Origin: Planctomycetota bacterium
GTDB lineage: Bacteria > Planctomycetota > UBA1135 > UBA2386
NCBI GenBank assembly: GCA_020425885.1
Contig: JAGQRA010000806.1
Location: 1-8,561, forward strand
Direction of reading: 5' to 3'
DNA: 8,561 nt
Shown here piece by piece: positions 1 to 7,700 of the stretch. A program made the position numbers and the translations under genes. Numbering within the stretch: position 1 is the first letter of the stretch; each line of letters starts with the position of its first letter. The notes beneath the pieces are model-generated. The model had not been told where the DNA came from. It saw nothing but the letters and a program-made list of their open reading frames with translations, and did not search any database.

Positions 1-720
1 CAGCGAACCCAGCGTCGCCAGCCACAGCGTGCGATCGCCGCGTACGGCGCGCCAGGCCGCGGCGATCGTGGCGGCGACCGGCTCCGACGACCCGCTCGCC
101 GGCACCGGCGGTACGCGCATCGCGGCCACCAGCCCGACCAGCGACAACGCGGCCAGCAGCACACCGGCGAGCCACACCTCGGCCCCGGCGATGCGCAGCA
201 GGACGCCGCCGGCGACCGTGCCGAGGATGATCGCCAGGAAGCTGGCGGCCTCGAGCCTGCCGTTCGCCCGCGCCAGCTGATCGTGCGGCAACGACTCCGG
301 CAGGATGCCGTACTTGGCCGGTGAGAAGAAGGCGCTCTGCAACCCCATGCCGGCGAGAACGACGAGCGGCAGCAGGCCCGTCGGCTGCCACCACAGCGCC
401 AGCGCGCCGCCGATCATCAGGATCAGCTCGGCGAGCTTGGTCGCGACCAGCAACGAGCGCTTGCCGACGCGGTCGCCGAACGCCATCGCCGGCACTGAGC
501 CCAACATCAGTGGCAGCGTGAAGACGACGAATGCCATCGTCGTCACCTGCTGCGCCTCGGCCTCGCCGTGACCCAGCGTGGCGTCGATGGCGAGCAGGGC
601 GATCACCATCTTGAAGGCGTTGTCGTTGAAGGCGCCGAAGAACTGGGCCACGAGCAGGCCGGGCAGCGGGCTGCGGCGCGCGGTCGACGAGCTCGGCGGG
701 CGGATCTGGTTGTCGGTCAT
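1..720 (-). CDS. LplT/Aas-like major facilitator transporter, N-terminal part (runs off left edge)
   Basis: The minus strand is open from the ATG at 720 to the window edge, giving 240 residues with no stop. Residues 21-50 hold GLLVAQFFGAFNDNAFK, and residues 129-141 hold SAFFSPAKYGILP. Both match hallmark motifs of the lysophospholipid transporter LplT and of the transporter half of Aas-type fusions. A major-facilitator loop (FGDRVGKR, residues 81-88) follows the second hydrophobic segment. About six hydrophobic segments are visible, near 21-45, 60-80, 90-110, 114-134, 158-176 and 180-201. Family members flip lysophospholipids across the inner membrane for re-acylation. In Aas-like fusions an acyltransferase and an acyl-ACP/CoA ligase follow, but that part would lie outside the window. 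An in-frame ATG at 744 would add eight residues; neither start has a clear Shine-Dalgarno sequence. The gene is divergent from the LysR regulator and could be its target. The family is confident; the exact substrate is inferred. Confidence 0.88.
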   Translation of the reverse strand, partial: MTDNQIRPPSSSTARRSPLPGLLVAQFFGAFNDNAFKMVIALLAIDATLGHGEAEAQQVTTMAFVVFTLPLMLGSVPAMAFGDRVGKRSLLVATKLAELILMIGGALALWWQPTGLLPLVVLAGMGLQSAFFSPAKYGILPESLPHDQLARANGRLEAASFLAIILGTVAGGVLLRIAGAEVWLAGVLLAALSLVGLVAAMRVPPVPASGSSEPVAATIAAAWRAVRGDRTLWLATLGSL

Positions 721-813
721 GTGCGGGTCCCCGGTTCGGGTCATGGCAAGTATCGTCAATTCCCACGTTTCTTCTCGGGCACTTTCCGGAGCACCACCGA
801 TAAGCTGAGCTTC
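721..813. promoter_or_regulatory. Divergent promoter/operator region between transporter and LysR genes
   Basis: This 93-base gap separates the two divergent starts and must carry both promoters if each gene has its own. On the plus strand GATAAG (799-804) resembles a -10 element and ends nine bases before the LysR ATG. On the minus strand GATACT (754-749) is five of six to the -10 consensus and lies four bases before the alternative transporter ATG at 744. No convincing -35 box sits at the right distance from either. AAGCTGAGCTT (802-812) is a perfect 11-base palindrome abutting the LysR start and could be an operator. Such elements are short and can occur by chance; the promoter role rests mainly on gene arrangement. 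Confidence 0.4.
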
Positions 814-1692
814 ATGGTCGATCTGCACCGACTGGCCGGGTTCCACCTCGTCGCCACCGCGGGCGGCTATGCCCGCGCCGCCCGCGCCGCGCCCTATCCG
901 ATAACCCAACCCGCGCTGCATCAGCAGGTGCGCAAGCTCGAGGCCGAGATCGGCATGCAGCTGCTCGAGCGTGTCGGCAAGGACCAGATGGCACCGACCG
1001 CCGCCGGCGCCCACCTGCTCGCCTTCGTCGACCCGTTCCTGCGCGATCTGCCGGCCGTCGTGCGTCGCATCCAGACCGGCGAGTTCGACGGCGAGCTGTC
1101 GATCCAGGCCGAGTCGCTGCTGATCCGCCAGCTGCTGCCCGGCTGGCTCCTGGCCTTGCGCAAGCGGCGACCCAATGTCGAACTACGGTTGGAGGAGATC
1201 GCCCAACCAGACGTCGACGCCCTGCGCAGCGGCCGCGCCGATGTCGTCGTCGCCCACCTGCCCGAGGTGCCCGACGACATCGCGACCCAGACGATCGCCA
1301 TCCTGCATCCCTGCATCGTGGTGCCACGCGAGCTGGCCGGCAAACGCAGTCGGTCACCGCGCCTGCGCGACCTCGTCGACACGCCGTTCCTGTCCTATCC
1401 GCCCGGCAGCCGCCAGCAAGCGCTGCAGATGCAGGCCCTGGCGCTGCACGAGGCAGCGCCGCAGCGGACGATCGCCCTCGACACCGCCGATTCGATCCTC
1501 GGCTTCGTCGAATCGGGACTCGGCTGGTCGCTGGTGCCGAGCCTCGATCGCAACGGGCCTTCGGGTCGGCGGCTGTCCGCCTACCCACTCGAACGTCCGA
1601 AGCTGACGTTCCCGGTGGTCATGGCCTGGCGCAAGGACACGCCCGAGAACCCGATGCTCGATGCGCTGATCAGCTGCGCTCCGCGAACCTGA
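814..1692 (+). CDS. LysR-family transcriptional regulator
   Basis: This is a 292-residue protein, the usual LysR length. The N-terminal winged helix-turn-helix spans about residues 4-63, with ITQPALHQQVRKLEAEIG (30-47) as the recognition-helix region, followed by QLLERVGKDQMAPTAAG. Residues 92-290 form the two-lobed periplasmic-binding-like effector domain, including RSGRADVVVAHLP (138-150) and VESGLGWSLVPSL (232-244), both typical of the fold. The reading frame stays open upstream to 568, but that part lies antisense to the transporter gene and has no LysR similarity. The ATG at 814 places the start at the normal position for the family, though without a strong Shine-Dalgarno. The protein presumably binds the divergent intergenic region and regulates the transporter, itself or both in response to an unknown small molecule. 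The turn of the helix-turn-helix looks about two residues longer than usual. Confidence 0.9.
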   Translation: MVDLHRLAGFHLVATAGGYARAARAAPYPITQPALHQQVRKLEAEIGMQLLERVGKDQMAPTAAGAHLLAFVDPFLRDLPAVVRRIQTGEFDGELSIQAESLLIRQLLPGWLLALRKRRPNVELRLEEIAQPDVDALRSGRADVVVAHLPEVPDDIATQTIAILHPCIVVPRELAGKRSRSPRLRDLVDTPFLSYPPGSRQQALQMQALALHEAAPQRTIALDTADSILGFVESGLGWSLVPSLDRNGPSGRRLSAYPLERPKLTFPVVMAWRKDTPENPMLDALISCAPRT

Positions 1693-1708
1693 TCCCGTTG
1701 TTTCCGTT
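1686..1708 (+). promoter_or_regulatory. Possible ECF-sigma-type promoter before the large secreted protein
   Basis: AAC (1686-1688) is followed after 16 bases by CGTT (1705-1708). This fits the AAC-N16-CGT core shared by many extracytoplasmic-function sigma factor promoters. Transcription would start near 1715, leaving a leader of about 20 bases before the ATG at 1736, with a weak GAGAG ribosome site at 1727-1731. The AAC lies inside the last codons of the LysR gene. The match covers only about six fixed bases, so chance is a real possibility; read-through from the LysR gene, which ends 43 bases before this start, is the main alternative. Confidence 0.2.
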
Positions 1709-1735
1709 AGGCTTTGTCGACCGCGCGAGAGCCCA

Positions 1736-4396
1736 ATGAACCAGAAGCCCCTCCTGCTCGTGCCGGTCGCCCTGCTCTGCGGTGCCGGCCTGTGGCTCGC
1801 GATCGCCGGCAACGGCGAACCGATCCTCCCCGCTCCCGCACCGACCACCGGCACGGTCGCGCCGACAACCGACATCGATCCGGTCGTCGACTCCGGCGCC
1901 GGCACGGTGACCGCGCACGAGGCCTCGGGGTCGTTGCCCGCCGAGGACAAGACCCGCGATGCCGTTTCGACCTACGAGCCGCTGCTGCCGATCCCCGAGG
2001 ACGCGAGCTGGACCGAGGTTCGCATCGTCGACAAGGCGAGCGGCGAACCCGTTCCCGGTGCTGTGGTCTTCTGGCACGACAACACCACCTCGAAGGCGAT
2101 GCGCGAGGGGAACCTGGTCGAGGACGGCGACTACTCGATCACCACCGATCCCGAGCAACTGGGCGCGCGCTTCGGCTGGCACACGACGAGCGATGCCGAC
2201 GGCATCGCCCGGATCCACCGCGACAAGGGCACCGAGATGGTGGCGCGCCACGGCAACCGCTACGGCCACCGCAGCCTCGGCGAGGAGCTCGTGCCGCCGC
2301 GCGACGGCTTCCGCCTCGAGCTGGAACCGGACTTCGGCTTCGACGTGCGCGTCGTCGACGCCTCGGACGAGCCCGTCGCGCGCATTCCGGTCGCGATCGC
2401 CACGCTCAACGCCAAGGGCGAGCGCGAACGCATGTTCCGCTGGCAACCGCTCGCCACGACGCGAGCGCCCGATGGCCTGGCCCGCATCGCCCACACCCAG
2501 CAGCTCGAGGAGTTCGTCACGGCCGGGAACAAGCCGAACATCCGCGTCATCGCCCACCTGCCAGGACTCGAAGACGAGGGCGTCCCGCTCGACCTCGATG
2601 CGCTGCCGACGGAACCGCTCGTGCTGCACCTGCCAGCCACGGGCAGCGTCCGCGCCCGAGCCGTGATGAACGGACAGCCGGTCGAGGTCGAGAGCATCAG
2701 CCTGCAGGAACACCGTCGATCCGGCAGCTTCTTCTTCAACGCCCCCCGCATGAGCCGCCGCCCGGACGCGGACGGCTGGGCCAGGTTCGAGTCCGTGCCG
2801 CTCGGCAAGAAGATGAGCGTCAGCACCCGGCTCCACGGCGGCTGGATCAGCGAACAGGTCGATGGACCGATCGCGCCGGACGTCGAGGTCACCGTGGAGC
2901 TGTCCCCGGCCGAGGGCGAGATCATGTTGGCCGGACGGCTGCTCGACAGCGATCGCTCACCGCTCGGCAATCAGGAGTTCACGCTGCGCACCGAGGGTGA
3001 GTTCCGCCACAACTCGACCCTCGAGACCGCGGCGGACGGCCGCTTCCTCGCCATGGTCGGCAAGATCCGCGACAAGAGCCAGGCCAGCTCGATCACCGTC
3101 GCGGTGCAACGCGAGGGCGAACAGCCGCTCATCGCCGAGGTCCCCGGCCGCAAGCTTCGCGCCGGCACCGAGGACCTCGGCGACTTCGTGCTGCGGCTCG
3201 ATGCCCTGGTCGTGGCGGGCCACTGTTCCGTCGATGGCGTTGCCGCGAAGCTGCCCGAACAGTCGCGCATCCAGTACCTGGAGCCGCGCGAGGGACGCGA
3301 GCCGCGCTGGCGTAACACCCGCAAGCTGCGCCTCCATGCCACCGACGACGGCACGTTCGAGTTCCGCGGCACGGCCGAGCCCGGCCAGCTGCGCCTGGCC
3401 ATCAACGGTCGCGACCACAGACCGCTGGAGCCGATCGAGTTCACGCCGGGAACCGAGAACCTGCCGGTCGAGCTCAGTCGCGGTTGCACGCTCGCGGCGA
3501 CGATGCTCGTGCCCGACGGCACGCCCCAGGATCTCACGGCGGAGCTGATCCCGAGTGCAACGGCGGGCGGCGTGAAGCCAGGCGACGAGATCGATGACAA
3601 CTCGAAGGGACGTGTCAGCATGCGCCCGGACGGCAGGCAGCAGGCCGACTGGAGCGGCCTCGCCCCGGGCAGCTACGACCTGCTGCTGTCGATCAACGCC
3701 ATCACCGAGCCGGTGTATCGCATCACGGGAGTCGAGCTGCCGTTGCCGCCCGACGGCGACCCGCGCCTCGTCGACATCGACCTGCGCGAGCGATTGCGGG
3801 TGCAGGAGATCACCTTGCTCGACGACAGCGGCAAACCGGCCCGCGGCGCGCGCGGCTGCCTGTTCCCCGAGGGGCAGGCGCCGAACGGAGATCAGCTGGG
3901 CTTTCCGTGTTGGGGTGGAAAGCTCGACCTGCTGCTGCCGGCGGGGCCGATGACCCTGCTGGCCGGCATCCCCGGTTTCCGCCCCTTCGAGATCGCCTGC
4001 TCGGGTGACCCCGTCGAGGTCCGATTGGAACCCTGGCCGAAGGCGACCGTGCTGATCACGACGACCGTGCCCCTGCCCGAGGGCTGCACGCTGTACGTGA
4101 GCCTGCAGCGGGCGAAGTCCGATGGACGTCGCTATCGATCGCAATGGATGTCCGGCGAGGTCGCCGAACTCCTGCAGCCGCCGAGCCGCCAGATCGAGGT
4201 CAAGGCGGGCAAGGCGGAACTGCAGATCGGCGATGAGCCGCGCGGGATCGAACTCAAGATCCGACACCAACGGCGCCGGGTCGACGTCGAGATCCCGACC
4301 CAACAGGCCAGTTTCTCGACACCGACGATCCGACTCCAGGTCCCCGAGCAGGCGCTGAAGCAGGCCATCGAAGAGGTGATGAAGGCGAAGGAGTAG
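1736..4396 (+). CDS. Large secreted protein with serial carboxypeptidase-regulatory-like repeats, function unknown
   Basis: This 886-residue protein has no domain I can name as an enzyme. Residues 1-24 look like a Sec signal: one lysine, a hydrophobic core (5-21), then AIA at 22-24 before G25, a good signal peptidase I site. Cys15 does not sit in a proper lipobox. A Pro/Thr/Asp-rich linker (26-90) follows. The rest reads as about six to eight beta-sandwich repeats of the carboxypeptidase-regulatory-like/Ig type. They start with strands such as VRIVDKASGEPVPGAVV (95-111), VRVVDASDEPV (204-214), AGRLLDSDRSPLG (399-411) and EITLLDDSGKPARGA (691-705). Turns of the form [AD]xDG recur at 153, 244, 344, 432 and 536. 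The mature part has six cysteines (497, 584, 708, 725, 755, 784), an even number compatible with disulfides outside the cytoplasm. A charged helix (871-886) closes it. A structural, adhesive or ligand-binding role in the envelope is possible but unproven. GAGAG five bases upstream is a weak ribosome site. Confidence 0.85.
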   Translation: MNQKPLLLVPVALLCGAGLWLAIAGNGEPILPAPAPTTGTVAPTTDIDPVVDSGAGTVTAHEASGSLPAEDKTRDAVSTYEPLLPIPEDASWTEVRIVDKASGEPVPGAVVFWHDNTTSKAMREGNLVEDGDYSITTDPEQLGARFGWHTTSDADGIARIHRDKGTEMVARHGNRYGHRSLGEELVPPRDGFRLELEPDFGFDVRVVDASDEPVARIPVAIATLNAKGERERMFRWQPLATTRAPDGLARIAHTQQLEEFVTAGNKPNIRVIAHLPGLEDEGVPLDLDALPTEPLVLHLPATGSVRARAVMNGQPVEVESISLQEHRRSGSFFFNAPRMSRRPDADGWARFESVPLGKKMSVSTRLHGGWISEQVDGPIAPDVEVTVELSPAEGEIMLAGRLLDSDRSPLGNQEFTLRTEGEFRHNSTLETAADGRFLAMVGKIRDKSQASSITVAVQREGEQPLIAEVPGRKLRAGTEDLGDFVLRLDALVVAGHCSVDGVAAKLPEQSRIQYLEPREGREPRWRNTRKLRLHATDDGTFEFRGTAEPGQLRLAINGRDHRPLEPIEFTPGTENLPVELSRGCTLAATMLVPDGTPQDLTAELIPSATAGGVKPGDEIDDNSKGRVSMRPDGRQQADWSGLAPGSYDLLLSINAITEPVYRITGVELPLPPDGDPRLVDIDLRERLRVQEITLLDDSGKPARGARGCLFPEGQAPNGDQLGFPCWGGKLDLLLPAGPMTLLAGIPGFRPFEIACSGDPVEVRLEPWPKATVLITTTVPLPEGCTLYVSLQRAKSDGRRYRSQWMSGEVAELLQPPSRQIEVKAGKAELQIGDEPRGIELKIRHQRRRVDVEIPTQQASFSTPTIRLQVPEQALKQAIEEVMKAKE

Positions 4397-4437
4397 TCGC
4401 GCCACGCGGCCACGACGCCCTTGCGCACCATCGCGCC

Positions 4438-4464
4438 TCGGCTCACGATGCGGCACCGAGCCGA
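4438..4464 (+). repeat. 7-base perfect inverted repeat upstream of the ferredoxin gene
   Basis: TCGGCTC (4438-4444) and GAGCCGA (4458-4464) are exact reverse complements around a 13-base spacer. The right arm ends 11 bases before the ATG at 4476 and five before the alternative GTG at 4470. It could be an operator dyad or, in RNA, a stem occupying the place where a ribosome site would lie. No T-run follows, so it does not look like an intrinsic terminator for the upstream gene. In GC-rich DNA a 7-base inverted repeat can arise by chance. Confidence 0.25.
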
Positions 4465-4475
4465 CGTACGTGCCA

Positions 4476-4682
4476 ATGCCCCCCATCAAGAAGGTCTGGA
4501 TCGAAGACGGCTGCATCTCGTGCCAGGTCTGCCAGGACATCGCCCCGCAGGTGTTCCGGGTCGAGGACGGCGAGGATTGCACGGTGCTCCCAGACGCCGC
4601 CAGGCACTTCGGTCCGCTGCGTGAGGACATCGAGCAGGCGGTATCCGACTGCCCGGTCGAGGTGATCAAGATCGAGTGCTGA
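4476..4682 (+). CDS. Single-cluster iron-sulfur ferredoxin
   Basis: This 68-residue protein carries the one-cluster ferredoxin pattern C-x2-C-x2-C at Cys13, Cys16 and Cys19 (GCISCQVCQDIAPQVF) and a distal Cys59 followed by proline (DCPVEVIKIE). Together these bind one [4Fe-4S] or possibly [3Fe-4S] cluster. The second cluster motif of 2[4Fe-4S] ferredoxins is absent. The order VWIEDGC, APQVF, CPVEVIK is typical of small bacterial ferredoxins. Two further cysteines, Cys35 and the last residue Cys68, are not part of the pattern. The protein is acidic and has no signal peptide, so it should be a cytoplasmic electron carrier. A GTG at 4470 would add two residues; I prefer the ATG, and neither has a clear Shine-Dalgarno. 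It lies 79 bases after the large secreted protein gene on the same strand and converges with metH. Its redox partner is not evident from the sequence; MetH reactivation is one possibility. Confidence 0.9.
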   Translation: MPPIKKVWIEDGCISCQVCQDIAPQVFRVEDGEDCTVLPDAARHFGPLREDIEQAVSDCPVEVIKIEC

Positions 4683-4715
4683 GCCCGTTGCGCCGCGTTC
4701 GACGCCGCCCGCGCG

Positions 4716-7700
4716 CTACGTCGTGACGGTGACGTTGAAGTACTTGGCCGCCGGGTGGTGGCAGATCACCGCCGAGGTGCTCTGCTCCGGCACGAGCTGG
4801 AACTCGTCGCTGAGACTGACGCCGATGCGCGAAGCCTCGAGCAGAAGGAGCAGCTTGTCCTGATCCTCGATGTTGGGGCAGGCCGGGTAGCCGAACGAGT
4901 AGCGGCTACCTTGGTACTTCTGCTTGAACAGATCGCCGATCTCCGGCGAGTCCTCGTGCGCGATGCCGAGCTGCTGCCGCATGCGCTTGTGCCAATACTC
5001 GGCCAGCGCTTCGGCGCCCTCGACCGAGATGCCGTGGAAGTGCAGATACTCGTCGTACCTGTTCTCGCGGAACAGGCGCTCGCTCTCGCGCGTCGCCACC
5101 GCCCCCATCGTCACCAGCGAGAAGCCGACGACGTCGGGATCACCGCTGCCGACCGGGCGGAAGTAGTCGCTGAGGCAGAGCCGACGGCCGCCGGGCTGGC
5201 GTGGGAAATCGAAGCGACACAGCTCGCGGGCATGGTCGTTCGGGTCCAGCACGACCAGCGCATTGCGCTCGCTGAAGCAGGGCCAGTAGCCGTAGACGAC
5301 GCGCGGCTCGAGCGTCTTCTCGGCGCGCACGCGCTTCACGAGCTCGCGGAAGCGCGGCTCGACGCTCTCGGCGATGAAGCGCTCGTAGGCCTCGGCGCTG
5401 CGCTTGCCCTGCTTGTACTGCCACTGCAGACGGAACAACGCTTTCCTGTTGACGTACTGCAGCACGGTGCCGAGATCGAGCTCGTCGGGACCGACGACCG
5501 ACGCCCCCCAGAACGGCGGCTTCGGCACCCGCACGGCCGGTTCGACACCGCTGTCGGCATACTCACCGAAGGCGTGCTCGAGCAGCTTCTCCTTCTCGGC
5601 CCGCGTCATGCGCCGATGGCTGGTCAGTCGCTTCTGCGGCGCCGCCGTCTGCGTCATGACCTTGGCCTTCGCCCGGCCCGTCAGCTCGTCCATGATGTGC
5701 AGCCCGGAGAACGCATCGGCGCCGTAGTAGACCGGCCCGGTGGTGTAGGCCTGGCGCAGGTCGTCCTCGACGTAGGCCCGATTGAGCGCCGCGCCGCCGC
5801 AGATCACCGGCGTGCTGAGGCCGCGCTGGCTCATCAGCTCGAGGTTCTCCTTCATCACCACGGTCGACTTGACGAGCAGGCCGCTCATGCCGACCGCGTT
5901 GGCCTGGTGCTCGCGCGCCGCCTCTAGGATCTGCTCGACCGGCACCTTGATGCCGAGGTTGACGACCCGGTAGCCGTTGTTGCTGACGACGATGTCGACC
6001 AGGTTCTTGCCGATGTCGTGGACGTCGCCGCGCACGGTCGCGAGCACCATCGTGCCCTTGGCGTCGCCGTCGACCTTCTCCATGAACGGCTGCAGGTAGG
6101 CCACCGCCGCCTTCATCGCCTCGGCGCTCTGCAGCACGAACGGCAGCTGCATCTCGCCGCTGCCGAACAGCTCGCCGACGACCTTCATGCCGTCGAGCAG
6201 GATGTCGTTGATGATCTCGAGCGGCTTGTACTTGAGCATCGCCTCGTCGAGGTGCTTGCCGATGCCGTTCCGGTTGCCGTCGATGATCCGCTTGCTCAGC
6301 CGCTCCTCGACCGGCAGCGAACCCTCGTCGACGGCCGTGCCCAGATCGATCCGCTTCTTGCCGGCGAAGCGCTCGATGAACGCGAACAACGGGTCGTAGC
6401 CGTCGCCGCGCCGGTCGTAGATCAGGTCGAGCGTGACCTTGCGGTCGGCGTCGTCGAGCTTGTGGATCGGCACGATCTTGCTGGCGTGGACGATCGCCGC
6501 GTCGAGGCCGTGCTGGATGGCCTCGTGCATGTAGACCGAGTTGAGGATCTGCCGCGGATACGGGTCGAGGCCGAAGCTGATGTTCGACAGGCCGAGGATC
6601 GTGCGCACTCCCGGAATGTGCTGCTTGATCAGCTCGATGCCGCGCAGGGTCTGGATGCCGGCATCGCGTGAGGCCTCGTCGCCAGAACCGATCGTGAACG
6701 TCAACGGATCGAAGATCAGGTCGCCGGGCTGCATGCCGTGGCGATTGACGACGATGTCGTACAGCCGCCGTGCGACCTCGAGCTTGCGCTCGGCGGTCTT
6801 GGCCATGCCGTCCTCGTCGATCGTCAGGGCGACGAAGCTGGCGCCGTAGCGGCGGGCGAGCTCGCACAGCCGGTCGGCGCGGCCCTCGCCGTCCTCGAGG
6901 TTGATCGAGTTGATGATGGCGCGCCCCGGTACGACGCGCAGCGCGTTCTCGACGACGTCGAGCTGCGTGCTGTCGATCATCACCGGCAGCGTCACCTGCT
7001 GCACCAGCGGCCGCAGCAACGCCAGCATGTCGGCGCTCTCGTCGCGACCGACGTAGGCGGTGCAGACATCGAGCACGTGCGCGCCCTCGTGCGCCTGCTC
7101 CTTGGCCATCTGCAGCATGCCCTCGACATCGCCGGCCAGCATCAGCTCGCGGAATTTCTTGCTGCCGTTGGCATTGGTCCGTTCGCCGACCAGCAGCGGG
7201 CCCGAATCCTGATCGAGCGGCACCGAATGGAACAGCGAGGCGACCTGCGGCAGGAACTCCGTAGGCCGCGCGGCCGGGACCTTGCCGGCCACCGCCGCGG
7301 CCATCGCCGCGACGTGATCGGGCGTCGTGCCGCAGCAACCGCCGACGATGGCGACTCCGTACTCATCGACGAAGCGCGCCTGGAAGCGCCCGAGCTCGGC
7401 GGGAGTCAGGTCGTAGACCGCCTGACCGCCGACGTTGCGCGGCAGCCCGGCGTTCGGCATGACCATGATCGCGCGCGTCGTGTTGGCGCCGAGGAAGCGC
7501 ACCGACTCCTGCATCAGATCCGGGCCGGTCGCGCAGTTGAGGCCGATGACGTCGACCGGCAACGACTCGAGCGTCGTCACGGCCGCGGCGATGTCGCTGC
7601 CGACCAGCATCGTCCCGGTCGTCTCGATCGTGACGGTGGCGAAGATCGGCACCTCACGACCGAGCTCGGCCATCGCATCGCGCGCCGCCAGCACCGCGAG

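Noticed and set aside
29..571. Small plus-strand frames of 66-88 residues at the left end.
   Set aside because: They are shadows of the minus-strand transporter, whose membrane segments and family motifs are clear.
568..813. N-terminal 82-codon extension of the LysR reading frame.
   Set aside because: It is antisense to the transporter coding region and encodes no LysR-like sequence. The family start fits the ATG at 814.
4421..4449. Possible sigma-70 promoter TTGCGC-N17-CACGAT before the ferredoxin gene.
   Set aside because: Each hexamer matches only about three of six consensus bases. The spacing is right but the match is too weak to annotate.
1670..4669. Minus-strand frames of 388 and 570 residues opposite the large secreted protein and the ferredoxin.
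   Set aside because: They lack any domain pattern and span across real gene boundaries. The opposite strand has a signal peptide, repeats and a ferredoxin motif.
4683..4715. Bidirectional terminator between the convergent ferredoxin and metH genes.
   Set aside because: Only a 4-base stem with a 3-base loop (GCGT-TCG-ACGC, 4695-4705) is present, with no T-run on either strand.
4755..6671. Long plus-strand open frames antisense to metH (390 residues at 4755-5927 and 217 residues at 6018-6671).
   Set aside because: Their translations are rich in Arg, Ala, Val, Leu and Asp with no recognisable motif, and they lie wholly opposite a confirmed metH. GC-rich codon use in metH leaves this antisense frame free of stops.
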